Below are positions 19,707 to 28,660 of a DNA stretch of 60,479 bases, in pieces. The notes below the pieces were generated by a model. That model was not told where the DNA came from and did not search any database. It worked only from the letters and a program-made list of their open reading frames with translations. The stretch is from CBDUXT01 sp965371245 (GTDB taxonomy: Bacteria > Planctomycetota > Phycisphaerae > UBA1845). Numbering within the stretch: the stretch's first letter is position 1; every line of letters starts with the position of its first letter. A program made the translations under genes and the position numbers. The stretch is taken from the NCBI GenBank assembly GCA_965371245.1, contig CBDUXT010000023.1:1-60479 (forward strand), given 5' to 3'.

Positions 19707-20423
19707 CTACCCTGTCTCCGTCGTGGTCAACGCGATCTCCGCCAGAGCTGTCGCCTCAGACGCATCCTTCACGCAAGCCAATGTCTTACCCCCGCGGCCG
19801 CGGATAAGTGTCACAGGAGTGTCGGCGGAGCCATCGGTCTCCCTGGCGGGTGACACCACGGCCGCATACACATCGCCGGTCCCCGGGGCGTTGTCGCACA
19901 CGCACGAAAGTACTTCATCCAGCGCACGTCGCCGCGTCTTGCTCATCGTCGCGGCGAGGGGCAACACCACAAGCGCCCCGCGTCGCAACTGGGTCCGTGG
20001 GTCCTCTTCGCAGAGCCGCAACGTCGGCTCCAACACGCCCAGCACACCGATCGGCGACGACCAGAGGCCGATCGAGGAAGTCGCGGGAAACGCGCTGCCC
20101 GATCTCGCCACGGTGTCGCCGTCCGAGTCGAACAGGATCGCATAGGGTACAAGCTTCCCGCCGACGCGCGAGTGCAATCCGGCGGCAATGAACACGCCCC
20201 ACTCTTTGGCTTTGGATGCCAGGTTCTCTCGTGCGCACTCCAGAAACGCATCGGTGATTCCACGCGCGGAACGGGCGCCGCCGATATCGCATTGCCCCGG
20301 GAGAGCGATCAGGTCTGGCGCGGGGCTTGTCGAGCCCGCTCGGTCGATCGCGGCGCTAAGGTGCTGAAGGTCTTGGGCGTGGCTTTCGCCACCCATCGAC
20401 AACTGGATCAGAGCGACTCTCAC
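19707..20423 (-). CDS. Nitrilase-superfamily protein, apparently without its catalytic triad
   Basis: A 238-aa protein with the carbon-nitrogen hydrolase framework: MRVALIQLS, PDLIALPG, GVFIAAGL, LFDSDGD, GVLGVLEPTLRLCEEDP, GALVVLPLAA and AAVVSPARE. The catalytic Glu expected after LP is Gly (ALPGQCD). The catalytic Cys expected at the nucleophile elbow (normally CYDxRFPE) is missing; the strand reads VLGVLEPTLRL. Only the Lys region (GGKLVPYAILFD) is kept. I therefore infer a non-enzymatic or repurposed member. Its ATG overlaps the ybeY stop by four bases, implying translational coupling. Length is close to the family norm of about 260. Confidence 0.7.
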   Translation of the reverse strand: MRVALIQLSMGGESHAQDLQHLSAAIDRAGSTSPAPDLIALPGQCDIGGARSARGITDAFLECARENLASKAKEWGVFIAAGLHSRVGGKLVPYAILFDSDGDTVARSGSAFPATSSIGLWSSPIGVLGVLEPTLRLCEEDPRTQLRRGALVVLPLAATMSKTRRRALDEVLSCVCDNAPGTGDVYAAVVSPARETDGSADTPVTLIRGRGGKTLACVKDASEATALAEIALTTTETG

Positions 20424-20908
20424 GATCGACCCTCGCCGTAGATGGCACCAAGCCCGATTTCGATGAGGATGTCATCCTCCATCGCATGCATGCGGGCCGC
20501 GTCCGTCTCGTTGTGGTCATCGTAGCCCAGGAGATGGAGGGTGCCGTGGACCGCGTAGAGCGCCAACTCCGCATCGAGCGTGTGACCGCGGGCGCGAGCC
20601 TCGCGCGCCGCGGTCTCGACCGAGATGACGACTTCGCCCTCGATCCCGGCCGACTCGCCGACCTCGTTGTTGGTGTCGTCATCGATCAGGTCGAAGGTCA
20701 GTACGTCGGTGGGGCCGCTGTGCCCGAGGTGGCGGTCGTTGAGGTCCGCCATGTGCGCGTCATCGACCAGCGCGACGCTGAGCGTGGCGGAGCGGGTGTC
20801 GTGGCGACGTAGCGTGGCCTCGACGGCTTCCCGCAGCGTCGTGTTGTCTTGTGGCGCCCTGTCAAAGACACGAGCTACACTCAACTGGTACGTCGGATCG
20901 TCTTCCAT
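20420..20908 (-). CDS. ybeY: Endoribonuclease YbeY (rRNA maturation factor)
   Basis: A 162-aa zinc-dependent single-strand RNase involved in 16S rRNA 3' processing and ribosome quality control. The core LGHSGPTDVLTFDL is followed by EGEVVISVETAAREA and the metal motif HGTLHLLGYDDH, then MHAMEDDIL. Compared with the E. coli HGxLHLxGYDH spacing there is one extra Asp before the last His, so the third ligand could be Asp or His. I chose the start MEDDPTYQL at 20908. Longer frames run back into the preceding 7TM-HD gene. It is next to the HD gene and phoH, the classical ybeY context, and is coupled to the nitrilase-like gene. Confidence 0.92.
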   Translation of the reverse strand: MEDDPTYQLSVARVFDRAPQDNTTLREAVEATLRRHDTRSATLSVALVDDAHMADLNDRHLGHSGPTDVLTFDLIDDDTNNEVGESAGIEGEVVISVETAAREARARGHTLDAELALYAVHGTLHLLGYDDHNETDAARMHAMEDDILIEIGLGAIYGEGRS

Positions 20909-20982
20909 TCGACGCTGATACCGCTCCGCGTTACGCGTGTCGCACCGATCGGATCCCGCAACGGAACCAACCGGGATGGAGG

Positions 20983-23316
20983 CTACCCGCTCATTTTCGC
21001 CCGCCCGGACGACTCGCCGGACTCGGGCTTCCGCGCTTTGGGGTACGCCACCCTTCCGTGATAGATACTGCATAGGCTCTTGACCAGCGAGTCTTCGACC
21101 TGACGAATCTCGCGAAGCGTGATGTCGCAGTCGTCAAACTGTCCGTCGTTGAGCCGGTCCATGACGAGGTGATGGACCACGCCTTCAATGCGACTCGGCG
21201 TCGGCTCCGGCAACGCGCGGACCGCGCCCTCGACACCGTCACAGAGCATCAGGACGGCCGACTCGCGCGCGCGGGGCTTCGGGCCGGCATAACGGAACTC
21301 GGCCTCGGGCACCTTTCGATCGTGTTTGCCACTCGCGATCCGCGGCTGCTGCGCGCTGGCCATGCTGTGGAAGTAGCGGACCACGGTCGTCCCGTGGTGC
21401 TCCTCGATAAACGGATGGAGCACGCGGGGCAGCTTGTACTCCTTGGCCATCTCGATCCCGTCTTTGACGTGCCCCAAGATGATCAACAGGCTCATCGTCG
21501 GGGCGAGATTGTCGTGGCGGTTGATCTGCCCCTCCTGGTTCTCGATGAAGTAGTCAGCCTTGTGGATTTTCCCGATGTCGTGATAGAGCGCGCCGACCTG
21601 TGCCCGCAACCCGTTGGCCCCGATGTGGTTGCACGCCGCCTCCGCCAGCGTACCCAGAACGAGGCTGTGGTTGTAGGTGCCCGGGGCTTCTCGCGCGAGC
21701 AACTGCAACAGCGGGCGCGTCGGGTCGCGCCACTCCAGAAGCGTGAGCGACGTCGCGATCCTGAACAACCTCTCAATCAGCGGCAGGACGCCTGAAACGA
21801 TGAACGCGGCCGCCAGCGCCGTCGTGCCCGACGCGAGCGAATGAGTGATGACATAGCCGTAGGTATGTCGGTCGAACAAGGCGCCGCCCGCGCTGACCAC
21901 CATGACCGCCGCCGCGGTGACCGCACCCGCCGTGATCAGCTTCGTGCGCGTGCGAATCTCCTCCAACTGCGACGCCAGGACGACAACCCCCGTCGTCAAC
22001 GTCAGCAGAAACGGAATGGAACCGCCGATCATCGTCGTCACCATGACCGCCACGATGCAGATCGCACCAATCGCGAAGCGCTGCGGATAGACGATGGCCA
22101 GAATGCTCGCGGCGATCAGGCAAGGCCCGAACACAAGTTCCGGAAACTGCGGCCAGCTTACGTCCAGAAGGCGCGCCCCAAGCAAGGTGCCCAGGATCAA
22201 CGCCATGAACGCGACCGTGCGCGAGACCACAAGAAACACGCGCGGTTGGTGCGACCCGGTGTAGGCGAGAAGTGCGATGGTGAGAACCGCGACGAGTGTG
22301 ACCAACCCCAGCCGTTCCAACAGCACCACCCGCCGCTCCAGCGCGGAATCGAGCCCTTCGCGACCGAGAAATGCGTCATAGGCGGCGCGCTCGGCGCGTA
22401 GCAACTCATAATCGGTCTGACTGAGCACGGTCACCGGACCCACGAACGGCTTCGCGGCCTCGTACTTGGCGTACGCCACCGGGGTGGCCTCCTCGGCCTC
22501 ACGCATTTCCTTGGTGGTTCGTTCCTTGTCGAAGACGATCGTCGGCTGATCGGTGAAGGCGGCAAGTACGATGGCCTCGACATTGGCTACAAGGTCTTGC
22601 AGCCAGAACTTGCGGGCCACCGCCGTCGCGCTACCCTGACGAGCCTGCTCGTTCTCGTGCGGTACCAACTGTCTGTGGGGTATGTCTCGAACGGTGACCT
22701 CACCGCCCGAGGTGGGAGATTCGAGTCGCACGAAGTCCGTCGCGCTGACGGGGTCGCGTTCCTCGCCCAAGCGATTGCGCACGATGTACTGCTTCTCGAG
22801 AGGAAGCTCGTTGACCCACGCCTGGAATTGGGTTCGACCGTCGTCGCTCCTCAGCCTGCGGAGGCGGTCATAGGCCTTGTTTTTCGCCGGCCACTTGAGT
22901 TCATCCAGGCTCTTCTTGTAGTCCTCGAAGGTCTCCGCGTCCACGGCAGCCTGGTAGAGACGCATCAGATCGGCGCGGATGCGGCCAAACGTCAGTGCCG
23001 GGGCGTTCGGCGAGTAGTAGCTTGGCGTGTTGCGCTTGGCCGCCTCCCGATCGGCGGCGGTCTTGGCCGCGTCGGAAACCTGGAACGCGACTCGCGCGTA
23101 GATCGGCTGAGCGATCCGCTGTCCGATCGAATACCCAAGCGTCGCCTCTGCCAGCAGCGCAACCACGCTGGTCGCGCAGACGAACACGACGCTCGCCAGG
23201 ATAGGCCAGGACAAGACGCGCTTGAAGACACGCACATGCCACGACCCCGCCGCGCGGGCTTTCTGCTGGCGAACCTGCTGTCGCCGGTTCGCGCGCTTGG
23301 TCATCCACTCTGGCAT
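20983..23316 (-). CDS. 7TM receptor-like HD-domain phosphohydrolase (PgpH/YqfF type)
   Basis: A 777-aa inner-membrane protein. A first membrane helix lies at about residues 34-57, a large extracytoplasmic 7TMR-HDED-like domain at 60-320 (DAAKTAADREAAKRNTPSYY), six to seven clustered membrane helices at 335-530, and a cytoplasmic HD domain from about 535. In the HD domain YNHSLVLGTLAEAA and GALYHDIGK (His579-Asp580) are followed by EEHHGT. Family members of this architecture hydrolyse cyclic di-AMP; that activity is inferred here by family only. The neighbours phoH and ybeY are the usual company. The 127-base gap after phoH has no clear terminator, so read-through is likely. Confidence 0.9.
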   Translation of the reverse strand: MPEWMTKRANRRQQVRQQKARAAGSWHVRVFKRVLSWPILASVVFVCATSVVALLAEATLGYSIGQRIAQPIYARVAFQVSDAAKTAADREAAKRNTPSYYSPNAPALTFGRIRADLMRLYQAAVDAETFEDYKKSLDELKWPAKNKAYDRLRRLRSDDGRTQFQAWVNELPLEKQYIVRNRLGEERDPVSATDFVRLESPTSGGEVTVRDIPHRQLVPHENEQARQGSATAVARKFWLQDLVANVEAIVLAAFTDQPTIVFDKERTTKEMREAEEATPVAYAKYEAAKPFVGPVTVLSQTDYELLRAERAAYDAFLGREGLDSALERRVVLLERLGLVTLVAVLTIALLAYTGSHQPRVFLVVSRTVAFMALILGTLLGARLLDVSWPQFPELVFGPCLIAASILAIVYPQRFAIGAICIVAVMVTTMIGGSIPFLLTLTTGVVVLASQLEEIRTRTKLITAGAVTAAAVMVVSAGGALFDRHTYGYVITHSLASGTTALAAAFIVSGVLPLIERLFRIATSLTLLEWRDPTRPLLQLLAREAPGTYNHSLVLGTLAEAACNHIGANGLRAQVGALYHDIGKIHKADYFIENQEGQINRHDNLAPTMSLLIILGHVKDGIEMAKEYKLPRVLHPFIEEHHGTTVVRYFHSMASAQQPRIASGKHDRKVPEAEFRYAGPKPRARESAVLMLCDGVEGAVRALPEPTPSRIEGVVHHLVMDRLNDGQFDDCDITLREIRQVEDSLVKSLCSIYHGRVAYPKARKPESGESSGRAKMSG

Positions 23317-23442
23317 TTCGCCGTACTCCGGACGTTCCCGGTGCGGGGGTCGCGCCGCGGCTCTATCGACCCATTGTAACCGAGAGCTCGATCCTTCGAC
23401 CGTTTAGTATGTGGCGCGACAGTACGAGCCATATTATCAGGC

Positions 23443-24483
23443 CTATCCCTGCTTCTTTGCGTACGCTTCGACAACTCGCTGAACCAACTCGTGACGCACG
23501 ATGTCGCAGTTCTCAAGACGGGCCACTGCGACGTTCGCCGTGCCTTCGAGCCGGCCGATGGCGTCGGACAGTCCACTCAGGTCGTCGCCCGGAAGGTCAC
23601 TTTGGCTCGCGTCGCCGGTGACGATCATCTTGCTGTGCTGCCCCATGCGCGTCAGGAACATCAGCATCTGGGCGGGGCTCGAGTTCTGGGCTTCATCAAG
23701 AATGATGACGGCATGGCTGAGCGTTCTGCCTCTCATGAACGCCAACGGGATCACCTCGATCACGTCCTCCTGCATGAACCGCCGGATCTGATCGTAGGTC
23801 ATCATCTCGTTCATGGCGTCGAACAGCGGGCGGAGGTACGGGTTCACTTTCGCCTGGAGATCGCCCGGCAAGTATCCCAATCGCTCACCCGCCTCGACCG
23901 CCGGTCGCACCAGAGCGATTCGCTTGATCTTGCGGCCCTTGAGCATCGACACTGCGAACGCAACAGCCAGGAAGGTTTTTCCGGTGCCCGCCGGCCCCAC
24001 GCAGAACGTCAGGTCGCTCTGGTACATGGCGTCCACATAGTGCTGCTGCGCGGCGCCTCGCGGGGCAAATGAAGTGGACGGAAGGAAGACGTCGATGCGC
24101 CGCCCGCCGCCCCCGTGCCCATCGCGCTTGGCCTCCTCGATGGACAGATGGATCTCCTCTTCGCCGAGTTCCGGAGTTGCTCGCAGGGCGCGCTGCAGAG
24201 ACTCGATGACGTTCGCGGACTTCCGTACGTCCTCGGAAGATCCGCTGATGTGGACCACGTTGTCGCGGGCGCTGATCCGTACGCCAAACGCCGCGCGGAT
24301 CAAACGCAGGTTCCGGTCCGTCGTCCCGAACAAGGCGCTGCGGCGCGACGGATCTTCAATTGGGATGGCGATTTCCAAGTGTTCTTTTCGTCCGGTCGAA
24401 CACGGCGTCCTGTCCACCCTCGACGCCCTCGGTCGGTCCGGTCTGAGTGACCGCACCAATTCTACACGACGTTCCAGACCCAT
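23443..24483 (-). CDS. phoH: PhoH-family ATPase
   Basis: A P-loop protein in the ribosome/RNA-metabolism neighbourhood with ybeY. From the ATG at 24483 it is 346 aa. An N-terminal KH-like region precedes the ATPase domain (EIAIPIEDPSRRSALFGTTDRNLRLI). Walker A is GPAGTGKT at about residues 163-170. Walker B is VIILDEAQN, with RGRTL just before it, and VTGDASQSDLP follows. The ATG at 24483 overlaps the end of cdsA by 22 bases. A TTG about 35 codons later (before EIAIPIED) would give a more typical N terminus, so the true start is uncertain. Role: ATPase, possibly an RNA helicase-like partner of YbeY (family knowledge). Confidence 0.93.
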   Translation of the reverse strand: MGLERRVELVRSLRPDRPRASRVDRTPCSTGRKEHLEIAIPIEDPSRRSALFGTTDRNLRLIRAAFGVRISARDNVVHISGSSEDVRKSANVIESLQRALRATPELGEEEIHLSIEEAKRDGHGGGGRRIDVFLPSTSFAPRGAAQQHYVDAMYQSDLTFCVGPAGTGKTFLAVAFAVSMLKGRKIKRIALVRPAVEAGERLGYLPGDLQAKVNPYLRPLFDAMNEMMTYDQIRRFMQEDVIEVIPLAFMRGRTLSHAVIILDEAQNSSPAQMLMFLTRMGQHSKMIVTGDASQSDLPGDDLSGLSDAIGRLEGTANVAVARLENCDIVRHELVQRVVEAYAKKQG

Positions 24484-25529
24484 GTCAGCAAAACCCACCC
24501 AACCGGCACCGCGATCAGAGGACTGTCCACCAGATCCAGAACCCCCCCGAAGGTTGGAATCACCTGCCCTGAATCCTTGAGGCCGGCGTCTCGTTTGAAG
24601 CACGACTCAAAAAGATCGCCAACCTGGCCGCATGCCGAAAGGACAACACCGAGTATCACAGCTCGCCAGAGCGGGGAAAGGCCGCCATCGACCGTCGATA
24701 AGGCAAAGGCATGCGTGGCTTCGGCCAACAGGGACTCCGCAGGCGCGCTCCAGGCCACGACCACAACCGTCGCCGCCAGAAGTCCGCTGGCCGCCAGACC
24801 CGCGATCGCCCCCTCGACGGATTTGCCGGGGCTGATGGCCGGAGCGAGCTTGTGTCGACCGAACAGCGTGCCCGCGAAGTACGCTCCGATGTCGGACGCC
24901 TTCGTCACGACGAGGACGATCAAGAGTAGCCAAGCCCCGTCCTGACCGGATACGTCTCGTCCGCAGCGAAGCTGTAGGCAAAACGACGCAAGAAACCCCA
25001 ACAGCAAGATCATGGTGAGGGTGGCACCGGTGTCCGCCACGCAGCGCTTCGGCGTTCCCCGTGCGACCGCCAGAGTCATGCATCCCACGCCGCTGGCCAT
25101 CAGCAGGATCACTTGCCAGAACAAGCCCTCCACCTGAGCGACACCGGACCCCAGCCAGCCGGCCGCGGAAAGCCACGGGGCCAGGACCATAGCTGCGATC
25201 ATCGCATGGGCGAAGCGGGCGTACGGTCGGGCACCGGCCGCGCGAAGCAGACGTGCCAGCTCAAGACCCGCGACCGACATGAGCACCACGAGCGCGAGCG
25301 GGAATACGCTGCCTCGGCGGAGAAGATCGCCGAGCGGTCCTTCCAGGTCCGCGGCGTCCTTGGCGATCAGGATGTCGAGAAGAAACACGAACCCCAGCAC
25401 CGTAATCGCCAGCGCCCCATACACGACTCGCTGCACCATCCGACCCGTTCCCGTCATCCTTGCGATCGCATATCGGTTGGAGCGCAGCGTATCGTCCGCG
25501 GCAGCGCGGTCGGCATGGGACGGCGGCAA
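24462..25529 (-). CDS. cdsA: Phosphatidate cytidylyltransferase
   Basis: Makes CDP-diacylglycerol from phosphatidate and CTP in the inner membrane, the branch point for anionic and zwitterionic phospholipids. About eight hydrophobic segments are visible. Near the C terminus lies the family signature (SDIGAYFAGTLFGRHKLAP, SPGKSVEGAIAG, then CFKRDAGLKDSGQVIPTFGG and LDLVDS), including the Asp residues that bind metal. PGHGG of the family is TFGG here. Two starts are possible: 25529, which keeps it eight bases from fur, or MTGTGRMVQR at 25457, which looks more like a native N terminus. The last bases overlap phoH. Confidence 0.92.
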   Translation of the reverse strand: MPPSHADRAAADDTLRSNRYAIARMTGTGRMVQRVVYGALAITVLGFVFLLDILIAKDAADLEGPLGDLLRRGSVFPLALVVLMSVAGLELARLLRAAGARPYARFAHAMIAAMVLAPWLSAAGWLGSGVAQVEGLFWQVILLMASGVGCMTLAVARGTPKRCVADTGATLTMILLLGFLASFCLQLRCGRDVSGQDGAWLLLIVLVVTKASDIGAYFAGTLFGRHKLAPAISPGKSVEGAIAGLAASGLLAATVVVVAWSAPAESLLAEATHAFALSTVDGGLSPLWRAVILGVVLSACGQVGDLFESCFKRDAGLKDSGQVIPTFGGVLDLVDSPLIAVPVGWVLLTWVWNVV

Positions 25530-25536
25530 AGAGCGC

Positions 25537-26040
25537 TCATCGGCCTCGTGCGCCCTCCGGGGGAGGTGTCACCGCGACCGGGCACTGCGTGGAGCATTCC
25601 CAGCACAAACCGGAGAGCTGAAATCGGTGTGCGATCACGTGGAAATGATGCCGCCGCCCGATCTGCATCCCGAGCCGCACCACCTCCTCGGCCGCGAACT
25701 CGATGATTCGTCCACAGCGGCGGCAGACCATGTGATCGTGAGGTTCTTCGCCGAAGGCGTGCTCGTAATGCGCCTGTTTGACGTCGAAGCGAACCTGCTT
25801 CAGGATTCCGCAGTCCACCAGCAGCGGAAGCGTTCGATACACCGTTGCCTTGCTCACGCTCAGGTTTCGTTCTCGAAGCAGATACAGCACCTGCTCGGCC
25901 TCAAAGTGATGCTCAAGCTCGAGCACGACGTCCAGAATCTTTCGGCGCGCGCTGGTGTGTTTGATACCGCGGTCTCTTAGATATGTGCGGAACGCTCCGC
26001 GAAGCTCTTCGAGACTGTGCAGGTCGTGCAGGTGGGCCAT
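25537..26040 (-). CDS. fur: Fur-family metal-dependent repressor
   Basis: A 167-aa winged-helix repressor. The DNA-binding part is ELRGAFRTYLRDRGIKHTSARRKILDVV and SKATVYRTLPLLVDCGI. Metal sites include HHFEAEQV, HYEHAFGEEPHDH and two CxxC pairs (CRRC and CWEC), i.e. a structural zinc plus a regulatory site. By sequence alone Fur, Zur and PerR cannot be told apart. Asp/Glu-rich regulatory ligands (HAFGEEPHDH) are closest to Fur or PerR. It is the first gene of the minus-strand run leading into cdsA and phoH. The 345-base region upstream contains a family A repeat and likely the promoter. Confidence 0.9.
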   Translation of the reverse strand: MAHLHDLHSLEELRGAFRTYLRDRGIKHTSARRKILDVVLELEHHFEAEQVLYLLRERNLSVSKATVYRTLPLLVDCGILKQVRFDVKQAHYEHAFGEEPHDHMVCRRCGRIIEFAAEEVVRLGMQIGRRHHFHVIAHRFQLSGLCWECSTQCPVAVTPPPEGARGR

Positions 26041-26187
26041 CGAACCTCAAGACGGGGCGCGCTCGCCCGACGCAATCCGGCGCATTGTCCGATGCCATTA
26101 TCGCATGCCGCGACGCCCTCGCAAGCCGTGAGGGATTTATCCGAGCGTGTTCGGGTCCGTGACGCTTCCGGCGGACCGGGGACGATG

Positions 26188-26268
26188 AGTCAGAGCCGTA
26201 GGCGCCAGCCTGCGGACCCGTGCGTCATCATGTCACCAGGCTCGCGCCCGATGATGCTCTGAAAACTG
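26188..26268 (-). repeat. Interspersed repeat, family A copy 1
   Basis: On the minus strand it runs ttttcagagca ... gggtccgcaggctggcgcc ... ggctctgac. The same frame of blocks is found at 46691-46785, 48481-48570 and (partly) 60253-60358. Its ends, ttttcagagc and gctctgac, are imperfectly inverted. It lies in the divergent spacer between fur and the polyferredoxin gene. Confidence 0.7.
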
Positions 26269-26413
26269 CCCAACGCCGATTCTGTCACGCACCCAGCGTG
26301 TTCCCCCCCCTCGCGGCTCGACCTCGGTACCCGTTGTAGGTATCATCCCACGGCTCCAATGCCGGCACGGGGGCGCGGATCGCAGAATGGAACCGACCGG
26401 ACGCTCCGATCCC

Positions 26414-27040
26414 ATGAGCCAGCCACCTCCGGATCACCCTCGTCGGCGCTTCTTCCATGAGGCGGCCGTACGTGCTGTCGGGCCGCTTGCCGACTACCTC
26501 GCAAGCCGACTCGACCCCCCCGAAACAGCAATCTGGCTCCGTCCACCCGGTGCGATCGACGAGACGCGATTTCTGGAGACATGCAGACGCTGCGGCGCAT
26601 GCGTGGACATCTGTCCGGCCGACGCCATCTACCTGATCCGAGGGCAGTCAGACGCAATCGACGGCACACCGGCGATCACCCCGGGCGTGGCCCCCTGCGT
26701 CGTTTGCGACGGCCTCCAGTGTACGACCGTCTGCCCGAGCGGCGCGCTGCTCGCACTGACCGACGCGTCGAAGATCCGGATGGGATTGGCTGCGGTCGAT
26801 GACGATCGATGTGTGCGAGCGACCGGAGAAGACTGTACGCTCTGCGTCGATCGGTGCCCGCTCGGACCGGCGGCGATTCGCTTCGGTGGAGACGGTCCCC
26901 CCGAGGTGCTTGGTGCCGGGTGTGTCGGGTGCGGCGTTTGCCAACACGCCTGCCCACCGGAACCCGAGGCCGTCGTCGTACATCCTTTTCGGTCAGGCGC
27001 GAGTCGTAGCGCGGGAAATCCCCGGGACCAGGTGAGTTGA
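26414..27040 (+). CDS. Polyferredoxin with four 4Fe-4S clusters (NapG/MauM-like)
   Basis: A 208-aa protein. Four Cys sets are visible: CRRCGACVDICP, CVVCDGLQCTTVCP, CVRATGEDCTLCVDRCP and CVGCGVCQHACP. This is the NapG/MauM arrangement. The N terminus has RRRFFHEAAVRAV, like the Tat consensus, but the following stretch is not very hydrophobic, so export is uncertain. ATG at 26414 (MSQPPPDHP) is preferred over 26387 because it puts the RR motif near the start. It would pass electrons between a donor and a membrane enzyme not present here. The stop is one base before the next ATG, so the pair is an operon. Confidence 0.85.
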   Translation: MSQPPPDHPRRRFFHEAAVRAVGPLADYLASRLDPPETAIWLRPPGAIDETRFLETCRRCGACVDICPADAIYLIRGQSDAIDGTPAITPGVAPCVVCDGLQCTTVCPSGALLALTDASKIRMGLAAVDDDRCVRATGEDCTLCVDRCPLGPAAIRFGGDGPPEVLGAGCVGCGVCQHACPPEPEAVVVHPFRSGASRSAGNPRDQVS

Positions 27041-27041
27041 A

Positions 27042-28466
27042 ATGAAACTGATCGGACGACAAAAGAGATGGTTGACCATTGTGATTCTGGGCAACCTTGT
27101 CCTCTGGATTGTGCCCAGCGACGTGGTCGAGCAGATTGTCCGCGATCGACAGACCATGTTGGGGCGGTATTCCCGCACACAGTTTACATGGATCACCGTG
27201 GTTGCGTTGATTTCGATGATAAGCCTCTACATTGACTGGGGCACCGGCGTCGCCTATCGACGGCGATGGTTTCAGGTATTGGCTACGCTCCTGTTTTTGG
27301 CGCCGACGCTTGCCCTCGCCGATTTCCTCACGCGCTCGCCCGGGAACGAACACTACGTTCGTGATCGCCTGGCGTATCACCGTCCGCCAAACGACGCCTT
27401 CGAGTTCGTGTTCGAGGACAAACCCGAGGCGTTTCGAACCTATCCCGATGCCCCCGGCGGGTACGGGACGATTCGCTGCACCGCCCACACCGACAAGCGC
27501 GGGTTTCGTAATCGAACCAAACGCGGGCAGTACGACGTCGTGGTGCTGGGGGATTCCTTTGCGGAAGGCTCCAAGGTGTGTGACGAGCAGGCCTGGCCCG
27601 TTCGACTGGCCGCCCAGACGGGGCTTTCGGTCTACAACCTCGGGATGTCCGGGTACGCGCCGCTCCACTACCTGGAATCACTGGAGGAGTATGGGCTTGC
27701 CTTGAAGCCGCGATACGTCCTGTGCATGCTCTACGAGGGGAACGACTTCCGTTCCGCCAAGGCCGATCGAAAGAGCCGCAAGCCGAGCCTGTCCAAGAGG
27801 CTGAACCACTACTTCAAGCAGTCCCCGGTCGTCGGCGCGGTTGACGGGTTTCTGGTCAACACGTTCGGGCCGATCAACAGCACAGGCCCGGTCGAGGGGA
27901 TGGATTTCCTCACCTGGATGCCGTTGGCCATCCCGTCCGGTCCCGATGCGCGCCATTATGCGTTCGCGCCCAAGCAACTCCGCGACCTGTACGTCAGCCC
28001 GAAGCAGTTCTCCGGCGACAAGCACTGGCTCAATCCGCGCAGCCTGCTGGAGGAGATGAATGCTTCTTGCACTCAGACGGGGGCCGAGTTCATTGTCGTC
28101 TATGCACCGACGAAGGCGCATGTGATGCTGCCGCTGGTCGCGGACGATCTGTCTGCCGAGGGAGTCCGTCGATTCACGGCCATCAGCTACAAGAAAAGCC
28201 TCCCCGACCCGGAGGTCTTTTTCACGAACCTCATCGAGTGGTTCGGCGCCAAGGAGAGTGTCGTGGCCGACTGGTGTCGTCGGGAGTCGATTCCCTTCGT
28301 GGGTCTGGCGGGGTTCCTCCGAGAGGCCGCCGCAGCCGGAACGCAGACCTACTTCACCTATGACCAGCACTGGACGCCGGAGGGGCACGAAGAGGTCGCC
28401 CGTCGGGTGGCACAGGTTCTCGAAGAGCGACGGCTCGCGACGGGGACCGCCGATCGAACACGATAA
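27042..28466 (+). CDS. Membrane-anchored SGNH/GDSL-type hydrolase
   Basis: A 474-aa protein with three N-terminal membrane segments at residues 10-24, 50-65 and 78-95, then a SGNH hydrolase domain facing the periplasm. Block I is VVVLGDSFAEGS (Ser172), an NLGMSGYAP block follows, then YEGND, and the catalytic Asp-His pair is DQHWTPEGH (Asp441, His443). Proteins of this design (related to AlgX/DltD-type) add or remove acetyl groups on surface polysaccharides. Start ATG is 1 base after the polyferredoxin stop with GAGTTGA upstream. Substrate unknown; redox link to its operon partner is unexplained. Confidence 0.82.
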   Translation: MKLIGRQKRWLTIVILGNLVLWIVPSDVVEQIVRDRQTMLGRYSRTQFTWITVVALISMISLYIDWGTGVAYRRRWFQVLATLLFLAPTLALADFLTRSPGNEHYVRDRLAYHRPPNDAFEFVFEDKPEAFRTYPDAPGGYGTIRCTAHTDKRGFRNRTKRGQYDVVVLGDSFAEGSKVCDEQAWPVRLAAQTGLSVYNLGMSGYAPLHYLESLEEYGLALKPRYVLCMLYEGNDFRSAKADRKSRKPSLSKRLNHYFKQSPVVGAVDGFLVNTFGPINSTGPVEGMDFLTWMPLAIPSGPDARHYAFAPKQLRDLYVSPKQFSGDKHWLNPRSLLEEMNASCTQTGAEFIVVYAPTKAHVMLPLVADDLSAEGVRRFTAISYKKSLPDPEVFFTNLIEWFGAKESVVADWCRRESIPFVGLAGFLREAAAAGTQTYFTYDQHWTPEGHEEVARRVAQVLEERRLATGTADRTR

Positions 28467-28660
28467 CCATCGCATGCCGGTCCCGGTACGCACGGATCCC
28501 AGGCCTGCGGAGCGCCAAGAGGCATGCGCCGGTTCTGGTTGGGGCAATCACGGATAGAAAAAGCCGCGTCGGACCCCGAAGGGCGACACGGCTTGGAAGG
28601 CTTTCTTCAAGCTGACGGATCCCGCGACGCCGAAGAGCCGCCGCCGGGGTCGTCCGTAGG

